From assembly GCF_037176765.1 (NCBI RefSeq), contig NC_090034.1, forward strand, positions 4,655,375 to 4,719,374: a DNA stretch of 64,000 nucleotides, written 5' to 3'. The position numbers and the translations under genes are program-made. This DNA comes from Anolis sagrei (Eukaryota; Chordata; Lepidosauria; Squamata; Anolidae). This document shows, in pieces, positions 22,947-34,118 of this stretch. Positions within the stretch are counted from its first letter, which is position 1. Every line of letters starts with the position of its first letter. The notes below the pieces were generated by a model. That model saw only the letters and a list, made by a program, of their open reading frames with translations. It was not told the origin of the DNA and searched no databases.

Positions 22947-23148
22947 CTCATCATCGGTGGCCTGGATAAGATTGACTTGAACGACTGGAAGTCCAACACG
23001 CGCCTCAAGCACTGCATGGCCGACAGCAACATCGTCAAATGGTTCTGGCAAGCGGTGGAAGCCTTCGATGAGGAGCGGAGAGCACGGCTGCTGCAGTTTG
23101 TGACGGGCTCGACGCGGGTGCCGCTCCAGGGCTTCAAGGCTTTGCAAG
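22947..23148 (+). CDS. SMURF1: SMURF1 coding exon, HECT hinge and C-lobe start
   Basis: Sixth coding exon. It reads LIIGGLDKIDLNDWKSNTRL, KHCMADSNIVKWFWQAVEAF, DEERRARLLQFVTGSTRVPL and QGFKALQ, covering the hinge between HECT lobes and the start of the C-lobe. Base composition is richer in GC than the other exons. Acceptor CACCAG in phase 0, donor GTGACT. It ends with one base of a glycine codon. LIIGGLDKIDLNDW is the SMURF1 spelling (SMURF2: LIICGLGKIDVNDW). Confidence 0.96.
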
Positions 23149-23452
23149 GTGACTGCTAGGGAGGCTGAGTTAGAGCCTGGGTACTACAAGTGGGTGGCAG
23201 AGGGGGGCAGGGTTCACCCCAACAGCTCGCTTTGGTGACTACTGCATTCCACAGAATCTAAGGCTCGCTTTCCCCCACTTTTGAGGCTCCAAAAACAAGG
23301 TGTGCCTTAGATGTGATGGCATATTACGTTTGCTGTTTTCCCCCTTTTACTCTTTCCATGGTGATCTACAACGTTGGCTCCAACAGAGAAGTGTCTGGGG
23401 GTGGGGGTGGCTGTGTTCTCGAAGGGCCTTAACTAGAATGTCTGTTTGCAAG

Positions 23453-23537
23453 GCTCTACAGGCGCTGCAGGACCCAGGCTCTTCACTATCCATTTGATAG
23501 ATGCAAACACGGATAACCTTCCGAAAGCTCATACTTG
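23453..23537 (+). CDS. SMURF1: SMURF1 coding exon, HECT C-lobe up to catalytic Cys
   Basis: Seventh coding exon. It completes the glycine and reads STGAAGPRLFTIHLIDANTD, then NLPKAHT and the first two bases (TG) of the catalytic cysteine codon. The acceptor TTTGCAAG is unusual in having a run of AAG; the G at 23453 starts the exon. The donor GTAAGC is strong. The LPKAHTC motif is the HECT active site, where ubiquitin forms a thioester with the cysteine. Confidence 0.95.
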
Positions 23538-23699
23538 GTAAGCCTGCTTTTTTTTATATTGCCTTGTGGTAGTTTGGGCCTGTGACTTGGAGAATGCATC
23601 TGCCAGGTGAACAAGAAGTGCTTAAGCAAAACACCTGCTTTGCATTTCCAATCTGTTACCTATAATACCTCTGAATTAAATATTTTATGTTATACCTGT

Positions 23700-24540
23700 T
23701 ATTTATTTATTTATCGTGTCATCAGCAACCATTGTATTACAATTCCAACAGAGCAAAACAAACACAGAGATTAAAAAGAAAAAGAAAAACCACACAGATT
23801 TTGTAAATTTGGTATTTGGTTAAATGTCCTTTGACCAGTATCTGGCCACTTGGAGTGCCTCTGGGGTTGCCGCAAGAAGGTCCTCCATCGTGCATGTGGC
23901 AGAGCTCAGGGTGCATTGCAGCAGGTGGGCAGTGGTTTGTTCTTCTCCGCACTCGCATGCTGAGGATTCCACCCTGTAGCCCCATTTCTTAAGATTGGCT
24001 CTGCATCTCGTGGTGCCAGAGCGCAATCTGTTCAGCGCCTTCCAAGTCGCCCAGTCTTTTGTGTGCCCAGGGGGGAGTCTCTCATCTGGTATCACCCATG
24101 AATTGAGGTGCTGGGTTTGGGCCTGCCACTTTTGGACTCTCGCTTGCTGGGGTGTTCCAGCGAGTGTCTCTGTAGTTCTAAGAAAACTATGTCTTGATTT
24201 AAGTCGTTGACGTGCTGGCTGATACCCAAACAGGGGATGAGCTGGAGATGTCTCTGCCTTGGTCCTTTCACTATTGGCTGCTACTTCCCGGCGGATGTCA
24301 GGTGGTGGAATCCCAGCTAAGCAGTGTAATTTCTCCAGTGGTGTGGGTCGCAGACACCCCGTGATAATGCGGCATGTTTCATTAAGAGCCACATCCACTG
24401 TTTTAGTGTGATGAGATGTGTTCCACACTGGGCATGCATACTCAGCAGCAGAGTAGCATAGCGCAAGGGCAGATGTCTTCACTGTGTCTGGTTGTGATCC
24501 CCAGGTTGTGCCAGTCAGCTTTCGTATGATGTTGTTTCTA
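23700..24540 (-). mobile_element. 5'-truncated LINE with perfect 11-bp TSD
   Basis: The - strand frame 23820-24482 (220 codons) encodes a LINE C-terminus: ALCYSAAEYACPVW, RIITGCLRPTPLEKLHCLAG, IPPPDIRREVAA, and a Cys-rich end CECGEEQTTAHLLQC. The 3' tail on the left ends in (TTTA)n. GTTATACCTGT lies on both sides (23689-23699 and 24541-24551), so it is a young insertion in the last SMURF1 intron. Relatives are at 19746, 53565, 56262 (RT part) and 61545. Clade is uncertain; Ingi/Vingi- or RTE-like is my best guess. Confidence 0.88.
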
Positions 24541-24569
24541 GTTATACCTGTCAGAAATATATATATAAA

Positions 24570-25230
24570 AAAATAACTAGGTGTTTTTAACTACAAAAAT
24601 GTGAGTCAAGCACTGAAAGGGTTATATGAATGCAATGACTCAGCAAAAGCTACTGCAGTGCGCTCTACATGGGGTTGCCTTTGAAGACTGTCTGGAAGCT
24701 TCAAATGGTCCAACGGACGGGCGGAGAGAAGTCCCAGATTGAAGGCCATTGTGTGTGAAGGCTGCTGTGTATAAAAAGCTAGTGTGAAGTTCCTGTGTAA
24801 CGTCATTGTGAGAGGAGGCTCTGTGACAGTGAAGTAGTTTACCCTCATGAGAAAGAAGCCCGGCATGGAAGCAAAGAAGGAAGCATAAAAAACTTTATTT
24901 GTGTTATGGGAACCCTGTTCTTGTAAATAGTGCAACCATATTATTTGACTATAAAGAAAAGCCTTCCATGGAAAAGATTACATCGATCTGTGTCTTTTTG
25001 TTCTTTTCTCGTATCACTTTTGGCTACTGGTGATGGGTCACACCTCTGCTAATAAGTTACTCTGCTGTACATTTATGAGGAGGGTCTTTTATTAATAAGC
25101 CCACACTCACTCAACAATGCTCCTCAATAGAAGCAGGTGTGCCTGTAGCTTACTAGCCTCAGTCTGTGAGAGGTCTCTGTGGGAGAAGGACCTCAGTGTG
25201 TTAGTAGGCCTCAGTATGAGTAGGCCTGCC
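24570..25230 (+). mobile_element. Unclassified dispersed element, second copy
   Basis: Reverse-orientation relative of 16101-18780, but without the large minisatellite. It keeps the CTTTATTTGTGTTATGGGAA segment, TATAAAGAAAAGCC and GTACATTTATGAGGAG. A short L2-like piece (TGGGGTTGCCTTTGAAGACT) is fused in at 24660-24720. No protein is recognised. A retroelement terminal repeat is possible. Confidence 0.5.
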
Positions 25231-25241
25231 CAAACCTAAAG

Positions 25242-25375
25242 CAGGCATGGTCAAACTGTGGCCCTCCAGGTGTATTGGACTTCAACTCCCACAATTCCTA
25301 ACAGCCTATCGGCTGTTAGGAATTGTGGGAGTTGAAGTCCAATACACCTGGAGGGCCACAGTTTGACCATGCCTG
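25242..25375. mobile_element. Foldback hAT-type MITE, near-perfect palindrome
   Basis: Starts CAGGCATGGTCAAACTGTGG and ends in its complement, with arms of about 65 bp. The 8-bp flanks ACCTAAAG and CTCTAAAG share six bases. Confidence 0.88.
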
Positions 25376-25404
25376 CTCTAAAGCTTTTGACTAGATAATG
25401 ATAT

Positions 25405-26456
25405 TTCCTTTTTGAATAAATTGGAGGCTGTCCAAGTCCTGGGCCGGTTCCTGGCCACTGTGATGGTCTGGATGAGGGCGAGCAAATTGAAGTTGAATCC
25501 AGACAAGACAGAGGGCCTCCTGGTCAGTCGCAAGGCCGAACAGGGCATAGCGTCACAACCTGTGCTGGATGGGGTTACACTCCCCTTGAAGGCCCAGGTT
25601 CGCAGCTTGGGAATTCTCCTGGACTCATCACTGAGCCTGGAATCCCAGGTTGCAGCGGTGGCCAGGGGAGCGTTCGCACAATTAAAACTTGTGCGCTAGC
25701 TGCGCCCATACCTTGGGAAGTCAGACTTGGCCACGGTGGTCCACACTCTCATTACATCTAGGATAGACTACTGCAATGCACTCTTCGTGGGGTTGCCTTT
25801 GAAGACTGCTCGGAAGCTTCAAATAGTCCAACGAGAGGCAGCCAGGTTAATAACTGGGACGGTATACAGGGAGCATACAACTCTCAAATGTCAAGCCAGC
25901 TCCACTGGCTGCCAGTTTGCTACCGGGCACAATTCAAAGTGCAGGCTTTGGCCTATAAAGCCCTAAATGGCCCCGGCCCAAATTACCTGTCCGAACGCAT
26001 CTCCACCTATGAACCATCGTGGAGATTAAGATCCTCCGGGGAGGCCCTGCTTTCCGTCCCACCATTGTCACAGGCACGATTGGTGGGGAAGAGACAGGGC
26101 CTTCTCGGTGATTGCTCCCCGGCTATGGAACTCCCTTCCTGGTGAGATCAGGCCAGCCCCCTCCCTCCTGTGTCTTAGAAGGATGGTCAAAATGTGGCTG
26201 TGGGACCAAGCTTTTGGGACAGGGCAATAAAGCATCAATAGGAAAATTACCAAGCCAATTAGATTTGACGAGGATGACTAGGACGGTTTTAAATGCTGTA
26301 TTTTACTATTTTGATAAATGTTTTTCATGTTTATGTCTGTCTGTAAGAATTTGTGTCCTGGCATTGAGTGTTTGCCGTGTATATGCTGTGCTCCGCCCTG
26401 AATCCCCTTCAAGGTGAGAAGGGCGGAAATCAATGTTTTAAATAAATAAATTCCCT
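25405..26456 (+). mobile_element. L2-clade LINE, 3' third, decayed
   Basis: Frames at 25412-25699, 25727-25966 and 25888-26145 give the end of the L2 protein (VMVWMRASKLKLNPDKTEGL, MATVVHTLITSRIDYCNALF, QLHWLPVCYRAQFKV) in shifting frames, so it is dead. The 3' tail CGCCCTGAATCCCC, then AAATAAATAAA, ends about 90 bp before the last SMURF1 coding exon. Confidence 0.88.
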
Positions 26457-26497
26457 TATATAATTTTGTAGGAGGTAAAGTGTTTTAAGCGTTGTGA

Positions 26498-26644
<147 letters not shown>

Positions 26645-27359
26645 ATGGGCAACCAAAGGAAACAAGATTCTAGCTCATGGACCACCAAATCAAAAGCTGT
26701 AAGAAGAAGCTTGCTGTGAACTTCTTTTTTGTCCAAAGCATTGAGACACGCTCAACAACTTGGGGAGGGGGCCCCGTGGCCGTTTCCCCCTCCTGTGGCG
26801 GAGTTGTGGGGAGGGGGGGCTTTTGTTGGTGGTTCCCGACCATATATTTTTCTCCCTTTTGTTACGGCGATTCCTGCCTTTCCCCCCATCCCTTCCCTTC
26901 CCCTTCCATTTCCCACGACAGTAAAGGCAGTCAGGTTCAGCATTTGGTTTTGGTTACCCAAGATATTCTGCTAGACTCGTAACACATATTGTGATAAGGT
27001 CAATGACCTGTGGTCTTTTTTTATAGGAGTATCAAAATTGTAGTTGAGTATCTTGAGATTGGTTTGCTGAGGATCTGTTGACTGGTAGGTGTATATGGGT
27101 GTTTTTGTCTTAAGGCGGTCCTGAGCCCTTGTAGACTCCAGACGCGACGGGAAAAGGAAGACTGGCCCAGGGATCTTCCCAGTTGCACATTTCAGAATTC
27201 ACTTTAGAAAATGGATAGCAGAGAACGGATCCGTAGGCGCGCACGACGAAGGATTCTTCCTTGTGTGAACGCAGCGGCTTGGCTCTTTAGAAGAGGAGAA
27301 AAGGATGAAATCCAAGCCATTTTAGATGTGGAGGCTTTTTAAAAATGAGGCAGACTTGT

Positions 27360-28450
27360 TTGGTTACGCTGTTATGACTGGGATATGTCGGAGAACGCAG
27401 CAAGAGGGGCATTCGTGGCCCAAGGTCTGAGCAGTCTGAAGGATTCCTTTCCCTCGACACTGTTTACTCAGATGCGTTCGTTGACTTGGAAGAGTGGAAG
27501 TCCTACTTCCATCAGGGCTGGAGAAAGGCTTTTTATAATGTTTGGTTATGCTATTATGACTGGGATACGTCGGAGAATGCAGCAAGAGAGGCATTTGTGG
27601 CCCAGGGTCTGAGCAATCTGAAAGATTCCTTTTCCCCAACGCTGTTTTCTCAGATGCATTCATTGACTTGGAAGAGTGGAAGTCCTGGAGTGGAAAATGG
27701 CTCTGTTCAAAGGTCTTTCATAACGTTTGGTTATGTTATTATGACTGGGATACGTCAGAGAATGAAGCAATGGAGCATTCGTAGCCTGAGCAGTCTGAAA
27801 GAGTCCTTTCCTCTGACTTTGTTTTCTCAGATGCATTCATTGACTTGGAATATGGAAGTCCTACTTCCATCAGGAGTGGAGAACGGCTCTGTTTAAAGGC
27901 TTTTCATAATGTTTGGTCATGTTATTATGACTGGGATACGTCAGAGAATGAAGCAAGCGAGCATTCGTAGCCTGAGCAGTCTGAAAGAGTCCTTTCCTCT
28001 GACTTGGTTTTCTCAGATGCATTCGTTGACTTGGAATAGTGGAAGTGCTACTTCCATCAGGACTGGAGAACAGCTCTATTCAAATGCTTTGTATAATGTT
28101 TGGTTGTGCTGTTACGACTGGGATACGTCAGAGAATGCAGCAAGGGGGCATTCGTGCCCTGAGCAGTCTGAAAGAGTCCTTTCCTCCGACTTTGTTTTCT
28201 CACATGCATTCGTTGACTTGGAATATGGAAGTCCTACTTCCATCAGGACTGGAGAACAGCTCTGTTCAAATGCTTTGTATAATGTTTGGCTGTGCTATTA
28301 TGACTGGGATATGTCAGAGAATGCAGCAAGGGGACATTTGTGACCCAAGGTCTGAGCAGTCTAAGATTTTTTCCTGTTTTCTCAGATGCATACTTTGATT
28401 TGAAATCCCAGTTCCATCAGGACTGGAGAACGGCTCTGTTCAAAGAGGGT
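27360..28450. repeat. Minisatellite, about 185-bp unit, six copies
   Basis: The phrase TTATGACTGGGATACGTC and its variants recur near 27371, 27554, 27739, 27924, 28111 and 28297, with a partial one at 28448. Units also share CAGATGCATTCGTTGACTTG and GGAAGTCCTACTTCCATCAG. Because the spacing drifts around 181-187 bp the reading frame is not kept, so the 119-144 codon frames here are chance. Confidence 0.9.
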
Positions 28451-30229
28451 TATGCTATTATGTCTGGGATATATAGTGCATAAAAGTCTAACATAGTGAT
28501 TTTAACTTTTGGCTCGTGAGCAATCCAAAGTCCTGCATTCAGCCTCTCTTGCTCTTTTTCCTTCCCTCCAGCGTATATCTGAAGCTATTGTGCAAGGTTG
28601 TTATTAAGTGAGCGGCTTCCCATGACTTCCTGTAAGAGCGCTCAGGTTACATTTCATCAAACACATTTGTTTTCCTTTACTTTACACTAGAAGCAGCAAG
28701 GTAGTATTTTTAACAATACATCATTGCTTGGCAGAAAGTCTGGCTAAGCATCAAATCTGACTTGGCAAACTTGGGCCAAAAAGCCTTCTCCCTCCTGATC
28801 TAAATGCAGAGATGCAGTTGGAGAGATGATGCTTTGGGCGAGAAAAGCTATTCATCTACAAAGATGCTTCTCTTGTCAATTTTTCAATTGATAATAACTT
28901 CAAACTGTGGTAGGACAAATTCAAGTTAGTGACTTGTGAGAAACCCTAAAGTCTCTCTCTTTTCTGTTTGTTCCACTGACCGTAACATTTGTGGTTTTGG
29001 CGATGGAAATGGGAGGGCGGCGTTGGAAAAAAGGAAATCTTACGATGTTGTGATATTTACACCATGTGGCTAAAGGGCTGGTTGGGGGATTATTTAAATG
29101 GTGAGCCGAGGCATAACGTGGAATTGACTTGGGAACGCAGTCGCGCTTAAGGGACCAGTTAACTGCACTGTGAGTTCTTTGGGAAGGTTGCAAAGTGTCA
29201 AGGGAGTTTGGAGGATTTAGAATTAATAGGCTAAGCCAGGCATCTTTGCCATCCTCTGGAGATGAGGGGTTGTCCATACATAGGAGGTGGTGAACTTTGT
29301 GGTTTACTCCGTCGCTTGAATTTAAATGTGCAAAGTGATTTCGAAGATTAAAGCGGAAGAAAGATTTGCAGAGTCTGTTCCTTACAGGCTCATGAGAAAG
29401 ATGTTCCTCAAATATGGAGAGGATGCAGTTGGCCATATGCCGGGAGGTTGTTTGTGTCTTTACCCACGAAGAGGGTGCAGTTGGCCACATGCCGGGAGGT
29501 TATTTGTGGCCTTACCCATTTCTGCACCTAAAGTGCACGTTGCACCAGGAAACAATAGAAGCAGAGGACAAGCGAAATGAGGAAAGCAACACACTTCAGG
29601 AAAGGCAGTCCCACTCCAAAGGTAGCAGGAGAATCCTGGCTGTGTTGATATTCACATAGTGTCGATAGCTTCCTCTGTGGCCATAACGAGGAAGATGTGA
29701 GGAGCGTGTCTCCAAAATCTGCTTTGGGTTTCCCATTTGTGTGTCCTGAATCTTTTGTCCCACTGGTCCCACTGACCAAGAGCCAAGTGCGCGGTGACTC
29801 TGGACACTGCATTTTGAGGGAGGCTCAGGCTGGGATTGGCAGAGGAACCAAGCAAGGCACAACAGGGTTGGTTTTCTGTTGTTTTGTATCTTTGAGGACG
29901 AGCGTGCCGTAGACGTCTTGCTCCCTCTCAGGCAGAGCATTCCACCTCTCCTTTCCCCCAACAAGGAAGCTAGAGAACTGAGTGGGAAAATGAGATCTTT
30001 CTTGCAGGCTGTGGTCTGCGAAGCTTTAACTTGCACATATGCTGAGGGCTTTTTAGCAGCTAAACTTTCAAAGGCTTGATATATAGTCTTGCCTTTCACC
30101 TCTTGGTTGATGAAAACCAACTGGAGCAGGTTGGTAGCAGGCGAGTGGAAACCTCCCGTTAAGGCAGATTGATGTACTGAAGGGTATCGGAAGCACCCTG
30201 CCCTTTGTGGCTGTATCTTGCATCTAGAT

Positions 30230-30925
30230 GGGAAACTAGTTGCAATGGGGACACAGAGGAATTGGAAGGGTATGTGTGCGTTCTGTTGCTTCAGCCTGTT
30301 GGTGGTTTTGAAGGCCACCTCCAATGGCTTTTGGTCCCTCTGGTAAGAGCAGAGCTTATCAACTGGTCCAGCGATGCAGATCTTCCCAAGTCTTTGTTTA
30401 CTCGGGAAACTAGTTGCAATGGGGACACAGAGGAATTGGAAGGGTATGTGTGCGTTCTGTTGCTTCAGCCCGTTGGTGGTTTTGAAGGCCACCTCCAATG
30501 GCTTTTGGTCCCTCTGGTAAGAGCAGAGCTTATCAACTGGTCCAGTGATGCAGATCTTCCCAAGTCTTTGTTTACTCGGGAAACTAGTTGCAATGGGGAC
30601 ACAGAGGAATTGGAAGGGTATGTGTGTGTTCTGTTGCTTCAGCCTGTTGGTGGTTTTGAAGGCCACCTCCAATGGCTTTTGGTCCCTCTGGTAAGAGCAG
30701 AGCTTATCAACTGGTCCAGCGATGCAGATCTTCCCAAGTCTTTGTTTACTTGGGAAACTAGTTGCAATGGGGACACAGAGGAATTGGAAAGGTATGTGTG
30801 CGTTCTGTTGCTTCAGCCCGTTGGTGGTTTTGAAGGCCACCTCCAGCGGCTTTTGGTCCCTCTGGTAAGAGCAGAGCTTATCAACTGGTCCAGTGATGCA
30901 GATCTTCCCGAGTCTTTGTTTACTT
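30230..30925. repeat. Minisatellite, four copies of exactly 174 bp
   Basis: Units start GGGAAACTAGTTGCAATGGG at 30230, 30404, 30578 and 30752, spaced exactly 174 bp, with few differences. As 174 is 58 codons, frames stay open across all units on both strands (30205-30969 on +, part of 29596-30957 on -). No known domain is visible in either product. Confidence 0.95.
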
Positions 30926-31545
30926 GCCCTGAAATGCATCATCCAGCATCCATGCACTCAGGGATGTAGGAAATCACCACTCCTCTTGTGTTTAAAATTG
31001 GGAAAGGACGCGTCGTTCTACGTCAGACGGGAACATTGTGGACCAACTTCTTGTTTTCAGTGAAGGACAGCGCTTGCTCAGCATTGAGTCCGGTCTGTAA
31101 AACCGCCGCGATCCTCCAGAGCCGGCTTTCCCTTCCCATCCTCTCCGTGGCTCCGGTACCCAGTATTCTACACTGTAGAGCACAGACAGTTTTCCAGAAA
31201 AAAAAAATGCAGTATGTAATTTGTTTTTACTTTGTTTTAAAAAAAAAGATTTTTTTTTGTTCCTCAACCACTTTATAATGTATTTTTTAACTTATTATTT
31301 TGTAATGTCTTGTTTTTAAGTATTGCTGCTACCCTTGTTACTCTTCTCTCCATTTTTATGGCGGATTTTGTTTCGTGGGGAGGGGAAACAGTTGTACACT
31401 AATGTTTTCCATTTTATGTCTAAATCAAAGTATTTAAAGAAAATACTAGTTCTATTTAACGTGGTTATGGAGCCAGCTGGAATAAAAACAGTGATTGTAT
31501 AGTAGGCTGGGCCCAGGAGGTCATGTTCATTTTTGTTACATATGC

Positions 31546-31551
31546 AATAAA
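31546..31551 (+). promoter_or_regulatory. Polyadenylation signal AATAAA, probable SMURF1 end
   Basis: AATAAA in the context TATGCAATAAACTCTCAC. A second AATAAA stands at 31481-31486. Both lie just before the first transposon downstream of the gene. Confidence 0.6.
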
Positions 31552-31595
31552 CTCTCACAACTTTAAAGTTTGCCTCCTCTTTCATGGGTTGGGTT

Positions 31596-32225
31596 CATAG
31601 AATCATAGAGTTGGAAGAGACCACATCTCTGTATACGAACCCACACGAACTCTTCGTTCATCTGGAGAGGCCCTGCTCTCGATCCCGCCAGCATCGCAGG
31701 CGCGATTGGTGGGGACGAGAGAGAGGGCCTTTTCGGTGGTGGCCCCTCGACTCTGAAACTCACTCCCTAAGGACATCAGGCAGGCCCCAACCCTGGCAGT
31801 CTTCAGGAGGAACTTGAAGACGTGGTTGTTCCAGTGTGCCTTCCCGGAATAATGATCCCATAGCACTTTGTCCCTCCAAAGCACTTTACATTTTTAGATC
31901 TGCTTGTATGTCTTTCCACAAACGCCACTATCACCTTTTCGTCCATGCCTCAGCACTATTTCCAATTTTAATTTTATATTTAGCCTTCCCACAGTTTTTA
32001 ATTGTATGTTGTCTTATTGATAATGTTATTTGTTTATGTCTTTATTTTAATTGCTTGTATTGTTGTGATTATTGCCTGTATTGTTTGGGCTTGGCCTCAT
32101 GTAAGCCGCACCGAGTCCTTTGGGGAGATGGTAGCGGGGCACAAATAAAGTGTTGTATTATTATTGTGGGCCACCCAATCCAACCCTGTGCCAAGAAACA
32201 GAAAAAAATGCATTCACATCTCACT
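31596..32225. mobile_element. L2 3' end (+) nested in a CR1 tail (-)
   Basis: CR1 terminal sequence (ATAGAATCATAGAGTTGGAA, 31596-31624) breaks off and resumes at about 32166 (GGGCCACCCAATCCAACCC). Between them lies an L2 3' end with SSGEALLS-like coding, RAFSVVAPRL remnants, and the tail TAAGCCGCACCGAGTCC, GGGGCACAAATAAAG. Confidence 0.82.
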
Positions 32226-32397
32226 GAGGTGTTTTTGGTAACTGTTATGCGAAGGGAAAGTCTTCATACCAGATCTTAAAGTCTATCCATCAGAATAGCA
32301 ATAGCCATCCAGGATCTCCATCACTTTCCTATCACTGTTGGCCTGAACCTTTTAATGGAGACACCAGAAGCTGAAGACCTTGATTTTCATTAACATA

Positions 32398-34003
32398 CAA
32401 GGGTAATATGGAAAGTAAGGTTACAAAGCCCGTTGCTCTCGTGGGGAATTATCTCAGGGGAAATTGGTTTCACTGCTATGTAGCAGGAAGCCAACAGAAA
32501 CGAATGAGCAGTGCCAGTCGTCGGTAGTTCATCGACTGGCGTTGTGGTGAAGGTTAGAGATGAGCATCCTCATTCCGTTTCCCTCCAAGTGCAAAGTTCA
32601 GGCTGTATGAGGGATATGCAGAAACTAAGGTAACAAGCTCTTATGGGGAATTTTCTTAGGGGAAGTTGGTTTCTTACCGCCTTGTAGCGGGAAGCCAGTA
32701 GAAACAAATGAGCAGTGCCAGTCGTCAGTAGCTCATCAACTGGCGTTGTGGTGAAGGTTGTAGATGAGCATCCTCATTCCGTTTCTCTCCAAGTGCAAAG
32801 TTCAGGCTGTATGAGGGATATCCAGAAACTAAGGTAACAAGCTCTTATGGGGAATTTTCTTAGGGGAAGTTGGTTTCTTACCGCCTTGTAGCGGGAAGCC
32901 AGTAGAAGCAAATGAGCAGTGTCAGTCGTCAGTAGCTCATCAACTGGCATTGTGGTGAAGGTTAGAGATGAGCATCCTCATTCTGTTTCTCTCCAAGTGC
33001 AAAGTTCGCGCTGTATGAGGGATACCCAGAAAGTAGGGTAACAAGCTCTTATGGGGAATTTTCTCAGGGGAAGTTGGTTTCTTACTGCCTTGTAGTGGGA
33101 AGCTAGTGGAACTGAATGAGCAGTGCCAGTCGTCAGTAGCTCATCAACTGGAGTTGTGGTGAAGGTTAGAGATGAGCATCCTCATTCCGTTTCCCTCCAA
33201 GTGCAAAGTTCGGGCTGTATGAGGGATATCCAGAAAGTAAGGTAACAAGCTCTTGTGGGGAAGTTTCTCAAAGGAAGTTGGTCTCTCACTGCCTTGTAGC
33301 GGGAAGCCAGTAGAAGCAAATGAGCAGTGTCAGTCGTCAGTAGCTCATCAACTGGTGTTGCAGTGAAAGTTAGAGATGAGCGTCATTAGTCTATTTCCCT
33401 CCAAGTGTGAAGTTTGCTCTGTAGTACACTACCTAAATGCTAAGTGCACGAATGCCGCTGCAATTAACCGCAAAGTAATTTCAGTTTATGGAGAGGACGT
33501 AATATGAAGACAGCATGTGACAAATTGGGTATGGAATATATTGTGAAACCATGAAGAGACTTTGCAGAGCTATCCAAAACAAACCTCGTGGGATGCTGAT
33601 GGCGGGAGTCTGTCTCCTTCATGACAATGCGTGTACTCACACTGCTCATGCAACACAAGAGTGGTTGACTTCGTTTGGCTGGGATGTTTGAAGCCACCCC
33701 TCTCATAGCCCCAATCGTGAGGACCCAGGGACTATAATCTGTTCAATAAATGGAAGGGATGGAAAACACTTTTCTGACGATGAGGTGAAAATCGAAGTGG
33801 CAAACTGGCTGAAAAAGGCAGAGGGAAACTTATATGACAGGCATCAAAAACCCGTCCCACGGATGACAAAATGTATGCAATTTAATGGCGATTATGTGGG
33901 AAAATAATGTAATACCTATGCTACAACCCATGCAAGTTTTACTAGAAGATTAGAATTCTTTGTATTAAAAATAAATGTCACCTTACTTTCCGGATATCCC
34001 TTG
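32398..34003 (+). mobile_element. Mariner transposon with five tandem copies of its 5' end
   Basis: TIRs are CAAGGGTAATATGGAAAGTA on the left and the complement of CAAGGGATATCCGGAAAGTA on the right, flanked by TA on both sides (32396-32397, 34004-34005). From 33600 the + strand encodes the mariner transposase C-terminus: LHDNACTHTAHATQEWLTSF, then SDDEVKIEVANWLKKAEG and GDYVGK, with stops and shifts. The left 1 kb is five copies of about 204 bp (starts 32401, 32611, 32815, 33019, 33223). Each carries an inner TIR-like GGGATATCCAGAAAGTAAGG. The transposase N-terminus and DNA-binding region are missing, so it cannot be autonomous. Confidence 0.9.
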
Positions 34004-34118
34004 TATTTTAACTACAGGAAAGTACATTATGCATACCATTTAAGACCTTTGTTGAATTCAAAGAAATAACAGTACCACACAGAATAAATACAATAAAATG
34101 TTTACTAAAGAGACAGAA

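Larger units (their letters stand above)
26645..31570 (+). other. SMURF1: Probable SMURF1 3' untranslated region
   Basis: About 4.9 kb follows the stop before the first dense transposon cluster resumes at 31596. The last 250 bp look like a 3' UTR end: T- and A-rich blocks, then AATAAA at 31481 and at 31546. Unlike the introns and the downstream DNA it contains no recognisable LINE or SINE, only two minisatellites (27360-28450 and 30230-30925) and a small duplication near 29420-29520. Inferred from position; transcript data would settle it. Confidence 0.65.

Noticed and set aside
29596-30957. 453-codon - strand frame as an antisense gene
   Set aside because: Most of it is the 174-bp tandem repeat, and the rest has no known motif. 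Kept as a finding, not a gene.
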